From NCBI GenBank assembly GCA_025354985.1, contig JANXLU010000057.1, forward strand, positions 1 through 56,070: a stretch of 56,070 nucleotides of DNA. Reading direction: 5' to 3'. The translations under genes and the position numbers were made by a program. Positions within the stretch are counted from its first letter, which is position 1, and every line of letters begins with the position of its first letter. The notes below the pieces were generated by a model that was not told where the DNA came from, did not search any database, and worked only from the letters and a program-made list of their open reading frames with translations. This stretch comes from Chloroflexota bacterium (GTDB lineage Bacteria; Chloroflexota; Anaerolineae; J036; Brachytrichaceae). This document shows positions 50,830-56,070 of the stretch, in pieces.

Positions 50830-52230
50830 ATGACTACGTATTCCGTCTCGCCCACAGGTTTGCCTCGCGGCAGCGCAATCCCGGTCGGGAACACTGAACG
50901 CCCAAAGTTGTGGGCCGATGTGCCTGATGACAAATGGGATGATTGGCGCTGGCAGTTGTCCAACCGCTTGAATTCGGTCGAGGACTTGGCCAAGGTGATC
51001 AACCTGACCCAGGATGAGATTGATGGCCTGAATGCACCCGACAAGTTTCGAGTGGATATTACGCCGTATTTTGCATCGCTCATGGACCCGGATGACCCTG
51101 AATGCCCGGTGCGATTGCAAATCGTGCCACGCTCACGCGAGCTTGAGGGATTTGACGAGCTTATGGAAGACTCGCTGGCAGAGGATGAACATTCACCGGT
51201 AGCGGGTTTGGTTCATCGTTATCCCGATCGCGTGCTGATGTTGGTGACCACGCAGTGCGCCAGCTATTGTCGCTATTGCACGCGCAGCCGCATTGTGGGT
51301 GATGCCGGAGCAATGTTTAACAAGCGGGATCATGACGCGCAAATTGAATATCTCAAGCATACCCCCCAGGTGCGGGATGTGCTGCTAAGCGGCGGTGATC
51401 CGCTGACGCTTCCGCCCAAAATTCTTGAGGACCTGCTGCGCAGGTTGCGCGATATTCCGCACATCGAAGTCATTCGAATCGGCAGCCGCGTTCCGGTATT
51501 TATGCCCCAGCGCGTGACGCCGGTACTTGTGGCGCTGTTGCGGCAATTTCATCCGCTTTGGATGAATATTCACATAAATCACCCGAAAGAAATTACGCCG
51601 GAACTGGCACGGGCGTGTGCGATGTTGGCCGATGCGGGGATTCCGATCGGAAATCAAAGCGTGTTGCTCGCAGGTGTCAATGATCATCCGGATACGATGA
51701 TGAAGCTGTGCACCGATCTGGTGAAGATTCGTGTCAAACCCTACTATCTGTATCAGGCCGACTTGGTGGAAGGTAGCGGTCACTTTCGTACGTCCGTTGC
51801 CGCGGGGATCGAAATCATTGAAAGTCTGCGGGGGCACACGAGCGGATACGCCGTGCCCACTTACTGTGTGGATCTGCCGGGTGGTGGCGGCAAGGTGCCC
51901 GTTGCCCCGAATTATTTGCTCAGCCAGAGCACTGATCGGTTGGTGTTTCGCAACTTCGAGGGATACATTTCAACCTATACCGAACCGCAGGATTACGTTC
52001 GACCCAAGCGCACAAAGTTTGTTCCGGATCGCAGGCATGAAAAAGGCCAGCGCGGTGTGGCGGGCCTTTTGGCCGGTGAGCAAATGGCCATCAAGCCGGC
52101 TTCCTGGGATGTGTTACATGAGCGTGAGACCTCCAAATCCGTGAACCGAGCAATTGGAAGTCTGCAAAACCACAAGGATGTGGAAGTCACCAATGGGCAT
52201 GGGAAGCCGATCTGGACTCAAGTGAATTAG
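50830..52230 (+). CDS. kamA: Lysine 2,3-aminomutase-family radical-SAM enzyme
   Basis: 466 residues from ATG 50830. Radical-SAM Cys143-x3-Cys147-x2-Cys150 (CASYCRYC), LLSGGDPLTL, and the PLP lysine Lys355 in VDLPGGGGKVP. The lysine-binding acidic residues known from clostridial enzyme are matched by Asp in QADLVEGSGHFRT and Asp in VDLPGGGGK, so lysine is the most likely substrate, giving beta-lysine. Glutamate or arginine 2,3-aminomutases are alternatives. Beta-lysine derivatives serve as osmolytes or in translation-factor modification. The gene has its own promoter. Confidence 0.85.
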   Translation: MTTYSVSPTGLPRGSAIPVGNTERPKLWADVPDDKWDDWRWQLSNRLNSVEDLAKVINLTQDEIDGLNAPDKFRVDITPYFASLMDPDDPECPVRLQIVPRSRELEGFDELMEDSLAEDEHSPVAGLVHRYPDRVLMLVTTQCASYCRYCTRSRIVGDAGAMFNKRDHDAQIEYLKHTPQVRDVLLSGGDPLTLPPKILEDLLRRLRDIPHIEVIRIGSRVPVFMPQRVTPVLVALLRQFHPLWMNIHINHPKEITPELARACAMLADAGIPIGNQSVLLAGVNDHPDTMMKLCTDLVKIRVKPYYLYQADLVEGSGHFRTSVAAGIEIIESLRGHTSGYAVPTYCVDLPGGGGKVPVAPNYLLSQSTDRLVFRNFEGYISTYTEPQDYVRPKRTKFVPDRRHEKGQRGVAGLLAGEQMAIKPASWDVLHERETSKSVNRAIGSLQNHKDVEVTNGHGKPIWTQVN

Positions 52231-52557
52231 ACGGGCGTTTCAACCGTTTCACTTAGAGCTTGCCATGTCACGCCTCGTTTGCCACCGGACGGGAAGGTTG
52301 ACTGCATCGCCGGCAGTGGGCATTAGCTGCCTGTTCGGCGGTGCGAACTGCTGGTGGCTCCCTCGCACGAGATGAAGCCGGTGAGGTGCCGGTCCGCTCA
52401 CAGAGCTCATCGGTCTGCGGCCATGGCACCTGGTTGGTGCCGCAGTTTGTCACGTGGTTTCGCCGTTGCCGGTGACCAACCCGGTTTTGCGCGACGTGGA
52501 GGGGCAGGCCGAGGTCTTGGAGCGGCAACCGGCTCTGCCAGGTCTTCTGCTATGAAT
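52231..52557. other. Long GC-rich intergenic region, no gene recognised
   Basis: About 330 bases between kamA and the rpsL promoter. No convincing coding frame. One clear hairpin: GGCACC-TGGTT-GGTGCC near 52425-52441. I looked for RNase P, tmRNA, SRP RNA and tRNA signatures and saw none. It could hold an unrecognised structured RNA or decayed sequence. Confidence 0.4.
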
Positions 52558-52585
52558 TTGCACTCAACTGTAATTCGTGTATAAT
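52558..52585 (+). promoter_or_regulatory. Promoter of the str operon
   Basis: TTGCAC (52558-52563), a 16-base spacer and TATAAT (52580-52585). Strong sigma-70-type promoter, about 195 bases before rpsL. Confidence 0.8.
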
Positions 52586-52608
52586 CCAAAGCCGCTAAAT
52601 TGAACAAA

Positions 52609-52626
52609 GAGCGCAGAAAGACGCTC
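52609..52626 (+). promoter_or_regulatory. First hairpin in the str leader
   Basis: GAGCG (52609-52613) and CGCTC (52622-52626) with an eight-base loop, about 17 bases after the predicted transcription start. Confidence 0.45.
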
Positions 52627-52653
52627 AACAATAGGCGAAAGGTAAATAACAAA

Positions 52654-52681
52654 AAGGTCGCTGACAACAGCGGCCTTTTTT
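52654..52681 (+). terminator. Intrinsic terminator in the str-operon leader (candidate attenuator)
   Basis: AAGGTCGCTG (52654-52663) pairs with CAGCGGCCTT (52668-52677) around ACAA, with one G-U pair, and runs into TTTTTT. It lies downstream of the strong promoter and upstream of rpsL, so it must be read through for the operon to be expressed. Confidence 0.75.
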
Positions 52682-52711
52682 GCGCGCTTTTGAAATGTGA
52701 AAAGTGCGCGC
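52682..52711 (+). promoter_or_regulatory. Second GC-rich hairpin in the str leader
   Basis: GCGCGCTTTT (52682-52691) pairs with AAAA-GT-GCGCGC (52700-52711) with a two-base bulge. It begins right after the U-run of the terminator. Confidence 0.45.
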
Positions 52712-52779
52712 GCTGTTTAACAGCAAAATATCACGCGAAAGCGGCAGGAAATTAGAAGAGATCAGTCAAGGGAACAAGT

Positions 52780-53235
52780 ATGCCAACAATCAATCAGTTG
52801 ATTCGAAAGGGTCGCAAGCCGAAGAAGGCCTTGAGCAAATCGCCTTCGTTGCAATTCACAACAAACACGTTGAAGGGCAACAAACGCACCGTGCAACCCA
52901 AGGGCGCGCCGCAAAAACGTGGTGTTTGTACCGTGGTTCGCACCCAGACCCCGAAGAAGCCAAACTCGGCTTTGCGCAAGGTCGCGCGCGTGCGCCTGTC
53001 GAATGGCGCCGAAGTAACTGCATACATCCCCGGTGAAGGTCACAAGCTGCAGGAACACTCGGTGGTTCTTGTTCGCGGCGGACGCGTGAAAGATTTGCCG
53101 GGCGTGCGCTATCACATTGTGCGCGGAACACTTGACAGCGAAGGTGTGGACAAGCGTTCACAGAGCCGCAGCAAGTATGGAGCCAAGCGACCCAAGAAGG
53201 GCGTTCCCGCCGCTCCTGTCAAGGGCAAGAAATAA
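52780..53235 (+). CDS. rpsL: 30S ribosomal protein S12
   Basis: 151 residues. Decoding-centre loops are intact: [11 protein letters not shown] and [16 protein letters not shown]. The insertion between residues 20 and 45 ([14 protein letters not shown] region) and the Lys-rich tail [11 protein letters not shown] are longer than in E. coli, as in many Gram-positive and Chloroflexota S12 proteins. The upstream region has AAGGGAACAAGT before the ATG. First gene of the operon. Confidence 0.97.
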   Translation: MPTINQLIRKGRKPKKALSKSPSLQFTTNTLKGNKRTVQPKGAPQKRGVCTVVRTQTPKKPNSALRKVARVRLSNGAEVTAYIPGEGHKLQEHSVVLVRGGRVKDLPGVRYHIVRGTLDSEGVDKRSQSRSKYGAKRPKKGVPAAPVKGKK

Positions 53236-53297
53236 CCAATGGCTGAGCGTGCGCTCGAGCGTTTTGTGCCCGATCGCACTCTTAGCGAATAAACACC

Positions 53298-53768
53298 ATG
53301 CCACGAAGAAACTCACCCCCAAAACGGCCCACGACGCCGGATATGAAGTACAGCAGCGAAGTGCTGCAGCGCCTGATTAACCGCATGATGTACAGCGGAA
53401 AGAAGAGCACCGCCCAAGGCGTGGTGTATGGCGCCCTCGCGATCATCGAAGAGAAGCTCCAGAAGCCTCCCATTACGGTCTTTGACGAGGCGATGAACAA
53501 GCTCAAGCCGAGCGTCGAGGTGAAGCCCCGTCGTGTTGGTGGTGCAACACTTCAGGTTCCAGTTGAAGTGAACCCTTTTCGTCAAGAGAGCCTGGCCATG
53601 CGCTGGCTGATCGGCGAGAGCCGCAAGCGGGGTGGCAAGACCATGTCGGAAAAATTGGCCGGAGAGCTGATGGATGCCGCCACCGGTCAGGGATCGGCGA
53701 TCAAGAAGCGTGAAGAGACGCACAAAATGGCTGAAAGCAACCGCGCATTTGCGCATTTTCGCTGGTAG
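53298..53768 (+). CDS. rpsG: 30S ribosomal protein S7
   Basis: 156 residues, MPRRNSPPKRPTTPDMKYSS at the start, with VKPRRVGGATLQVPVEV and MSEKLAGELMDAATGQG as family motifs. It organises the 3' major domain of 16S rRNA. ATG 53298 lacks a clear Shine-Dalgarno; the gap to rpsL is 62 bases. Confidence 0.97.
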   Translation: MPRRNSPPKRPTTPDMKYSSEVLQRLINRMMYSGKKSTAQGVVYGALAIIEEKLQKPPITVFDEAMNKLKPSVEVKPRRVGGATLQVPVEVNPFRQESLAMRWLIGESRKRGGKTMSEKLAGELMDAATGQGSAIKKREETHKMAESNRAFAHFRW

Positions 53769-53774
53769 GTTCCC

Positions 53775-55877
53775 ATGGCCCCAAAAGACTACCCACTCAG
53801 CCACGTCCGCAACTTCGGGATCATTGCCCACATCGATGCTGGCAAGACCACGACCAGCGAACGCGTGTTGTATTACACCGGCAAAACCTATAAGATCGGT
53901 GAGGTCCACGAAGGCGCGGCTACGATGGACTATATGGAGCAGGAGCGTGAGCGTGGCATAACGATTACCGCGGCGGCCACCACCTGTTTTTGGGATCGGA
54001 GTGGCTCGGAATATCAGTTCAACCTGATCGACACACCCGGGCACATTGACTTCACCGTTGAAGTTCAGCGCAGTTTGCGTGTGCTGGATGGTGGCGTGGT
54101 TGTATTTGACGCGGTTGCCGGAGTTGAGCCCCAGTCAGAGACTGTGTGGCGCCAAGCCGACAAATACGGTGTACCGCGCATTTGTTTTGTCAACAAACTG
54201 GATCGCATGGGCGCCACGCTGACAAAGAGCGTAACCATGATCCGTGAGCGCTTGGCCGCCAAGCCCTGCGTGCTGCATCTTAATGATGGCACTGAAGGCG
54301 CCTTCAAGGGCATCGTCGATTTGATCGAGATGGATTACGTCACATTCCATGGAACCATGGGTGACGAAATCATGCGTGAACCCATCCCCGATTATCTGGT
54401 TGCCGATGCCAAGGTGGCCCGCGCCGCCATGATCGAAGTGGTGACCGAGGCCGATGATTCCTTGCTTGAGAAGTATTTGAATGGCGAGGAGCCAACCAAG
54501 CCGGAGCTCAAGGAAGCCATCCGCAAAGGTACGCTCAACAAGATTTTCTTCCCGGTTTTGTGTGGCAGCGCACTAAAGAACAAGGGTGTGCAGTTGGTGC
54601 TGGATGCCGTGGTGGATTACCTGCCCTCACCTCTCGAGCGACCTGATACTGAAGCCATTAATCCGCGCAACGATGAGCACATTACGCGCAAGGCCGATGT
54701 AAAGGAGCCGTTTGCCGCGCTTGTGTTTAAGGTTATTAGCGACCCCAACGGCATGGGCAAGCTGGCATTCTTCCGCGTGTACAGCGGACGAATTAACACC
54801 GGCGACACGGTCTTGAACAGCACCAAGGGCAAGACTGAACGGCTAAGCCGCTTGTATCAAATGCACGCCAATAAGAAGGAAGCAATTGATTTTGTCAGTG
54901 CCGGCAACATCGGTGTTGCTCAAGGTCTGAAAGATGCAATCACCGGCGATACGATTTGCGACCCGGATCCCAACCGGCAGACCCTGCTTGAGACGATTCA
55001 GTTCCCTGAACCAGTGGTCAAGCTGGCCATTGAGCCCAAGTCGCAGTTGGATCAAGACAAGCTAGGCAAAGCATTGCGCGCCTTGAGCGACGAAGATCCA
55101 ACCTTGCACGTGGCAATGGATCACGAGACCGGCCAAACCACGCTTGCGGGCATGGGTGAATTGCACCTGGACGTAATTGTGGATCGCATGAAGCGCGAAT
55201 ACAACGTTGAAGTGCGCGTTGGCAAGCCTATGGTGGCTTATCGCGAGACCATTACTCGCCCGGCCAAGGCCCGGGAAGTGTTTAAGCGCCAGAGCGGTGG
55301 CAAGGGTCAATTTGGCGATGTCTCAATCGAAATTGAACCAAACGGCACCGGCAAGGGTTTCGAATTTATCAACAAGACCGTGGGCGGTTCGATCCCCAAG
55401 GAATTTATCAAGCCGATCGAAGCGGGCATTCGCGAAGCATTGGAAGGCGGCATCATCGCCGGTTATCCGATGGTGGATGTTTTGGTTGAGCTGGTCGATG
55501 GATCATTCCACGAAGTCGACTCAAGCGAAATGGCGTTCAAGATTGCCGGCTCCTTGGCCATCAAGGCGGCAGTCGCCAAAGCCGCAGGCGTGATCATGGA
55601 ACCCGTCATGCGGGTCGAGGTTATTGTCCCGGATGATTACACTGGCAGCGTGGTTGGCGACATGAACAGCCGCCGCGGCATGATCCAGAGTATCGAGCAA
55701 CGCGGCAACGCCCAGGCCGTCAATACGCAGGTGCCGCTTAGCGAAATGTTTGGCTACGCGACTGATTTGCGTGGCATGACTCAGGGGCGCGGCAACTTTG
55801 TGATGGAATTTGATCACTATGCCACCCTTCCGCGTAACCTTGCGGACGAGCTGACGGGGGCAAAAGAAAAGAAGTAA
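53775..55877 (+). CDS. fusA: Elongation factor G
   Basis: 700 residues, GTPase that drives translocation. G1 loop AHIDAGKTT (Ala18-Thr25 region), DTPGHIDFT as G3, NKLDRMG as G4, then domains II-V with RETITRPAKAREVF and DLRGMTQGRGNF. The start is six bases after the rpsG stop. Full length with no unusual changes. Confidence 0.98.
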   Translation: MAPKDYPLSHVRNFGIIAHIDAGKTTTSERVLYYTGKTYKIGEVHEGAATMDYMEQERERGITITAAATTCFWDRSGSEYQFNLIDTPGHIDFTVEVQRSLRVLDGGVVVFDAVAGVEPQSETVWRQADKYGVPRICFVNKLDRMGATLTKSVTMIRERLAAKPCVLHLNDGTEGAFKGIVDLIEMDYVTFHGTMGDEIMREPIPDYLVADAKVARAAMIEVVTEADDSLLEKYLNGEEPTKPELKEAIRKGTLNKIFFPVLCGSALKNKGVQLVLDAVVDYLPSPLERPDTEAINPRNDEHITRKADVKEPFAALVFKVISDPNGMGKLAFFRVYSGRINTGDTVLNSTKGKTERLSRLYQMHANKKEAIDFVSAGNIGVAQGLKDAITGDTICDPDPNRQTLLETIQFPEPVVKLAIEPKSQLDQDKLGKALRALSDEDPTLHVAMDHETGQTTLAGMGELHLDVIVDRMKREYNVEVRVGKPMVAYRETITRPAKAREVFKRQSGGKGQFGDVSIEIEPNGTGKGFEFINKTVGGSIPKEFIKPIEAGIREALEGGIIAGYPMVDVLVELVDGSFHEVDSSEMAFKIAGSLAIKAAVAKAAGVIMEPVMRVEVIVPDDYTGSVVGDMNSRRGMIQSIEQRGNAQAVNTQVPLSEMFGYATDLRGMTQGRGNFVMEFDHYATLPRNLADELTGAKEKK

Positions 55878-55883
55878 TGTTCT

Positions 55884-55903
55884 GTAAGCGCTTCGGCGCT
55901 TGC
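55884..55903 (+). terminator. UUCG hairpin between fusA and tuf
   Basis: GTAAGCGC (55884-55891), loop TTCG, GCGCTTGC (55896-55903): eight pairs including one U-G. No T-run. Likely a processing or partial termination signal. Confidence 0.6.
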
Positions 55904-55907
55904 AGTG

Positions 55908-55920
55908 GCTCTTTAACAAT
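55908..55920 (+). promoter_or_regulatory. boxA-like antitermination sequence before tuf
   Basis: GCTCTTTAACAAT matches the E. coli rRNA-leader boxA (TGCTCTTTAACAA) in its core. In rRNA operons NusB and S10 bind this RNA to block termination. It follows the UUCG hairpin, so it might reduce its effect. Confidence 0.5.
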
Positions 55921-55941
55921 TTAGAGACAGGAAAAACAGAA

Positions 55942-56070
55942 ATGGGAAAGGAAAAATTTGTACGCAACAAACCGCACGCGAACATCGGGACGATGGGGCA
56001 CGTGGATCACGGCAAAACGACATTGACGGCGGCGATCACAAAAGTGCTGGCAATGAAGGGCGGTGCGGAG
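55942..56070 (+). CDS. tuf: Elongation factor Tu, 3' end beyond the window
   Basis: 43 residues are visible: [19 protein letters not shown], then [12 protein letters not shown], the G1 region of EF-Tu. It reads TMG where most EF-Tu have TIG. AGGAAA lies about ten bases before ATG 55942. The gene continues past the window end. Position after fusA completes the rpsL-rpsG-fusA-tuf order. Confidence 0.96.
   Translation, partial: MGKEKFVRNKPHANIGTMGHVDHGKTTLTAAITKVLAMKGGAE

Noticed and set aside
52231-52557. RNase P RNA, tmRNA or SRP RNA gene
   Set aside because: No conserved P4 sequence, no tRNA-like end and no SRP tetraloop core were found on either strand.
1-56070. CRISPR arrays, transposases, phage genes or rRNA
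   Set aside because: None seen: no regularly spaced repeats, no transposase or integrase motifs, no rRNA sequence.

Overview
This is a 56 kb chromosomal stretch, probably from a member of the phylum Chloroflexota (Anaerolineae-like). The evidence is Pro-Thr-rich surface proteins, a -YLP- C-terminus on the first protein, an RpsL with the long insertion, a lysine 2,3-aminomutase-like enzyme, a CUT1 sugar importer without its own ATPase, and a MurE with an altered DNPR motif. The phylum is an inference from gene content. I see no rRNA, insertion sequence, prophage or CRISPR array. Coding density is high, and only two stretches exceed 300 bases without a gene (33122-33461 and 52231-52779).

Layout. 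1-1.5 kb: 3' part of a modular surface protein, then tRNA-Leu(UAA). 1.5-7.3 kb (minus): one tight run of eight genes, small unknown - moaA - EthD-like - murE - nuoA - nuoB - nuoC - sua5. 7.4-18 kb: a lipoprotein with a TIM-barrel glycosidase look, murJ, a sugar isomerase-like gene, rpsO-pnp, dgkA-rlmI, a degenerate GH5-like lipoprotein, and a second glycosidase-like paralogue with an SH3 domain. 18-24 kb: a GAF-GAF-SpoIIE phosphatase, a large membrane protein and a methyltransferase with a small membrane protein. 24-30 kb: two tandem membrane-anchored DsbA-like proteins, mutS2 and three membrane proteins. 30-33.9 kb: exonuclease-DinG helicase divergent from a VOC protein whose promoter carries LexA-like GAAC-N4-GTTC palindromes. 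33.9-35.4 kb: siroheme genes. 35.6-38.9 kb: sugar ABC importer. 38.9-41.3 kb: SthA-type flavoprotein and threonine dehydratase. 41.5-43.3 kb: LuxR-type response regulator and a zinc-ribbon pseudokinase. 43.4-52.2 kb: alaS, GH4 alpha-galactosidase, a methyltransferase, a histidine kinase, and a ureohydrolase next to a lysine 2,3-aminomutase. 52.5-56 kb: the str operon rpsL-rpsG-fusA-tuf (tuf cut by the window end), with a structured leader.

Themes. Cell-envelope functions recur (murE, murJ, dgkA, DsbA-like pair, GlsB, SH3-glycosidase), as do RNA and translation genes (rpsO, pnp, sua5, rlmI, alaS, str operon). Several promoters place a TACAAT-like -10 box 7-11 nt before the start codon, implying leaderless or nearly leaderless mRNAs, while other genes have clear Shine-Dalgarno sites.

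The best candidates for something undescribed are the paired clan GH-A-like proteins (7441-8769 and 16730-18049), the palindromic operators at 33332-33417, the str-operon leader with a candidate attenuator, the boxA-like element before tuf, and the zinc-ribbon pseudokinase. No complete, obviously new multi-gene defence or biosynthetic system is evident. All start choices, homologies and regulatory calls were made by eye.
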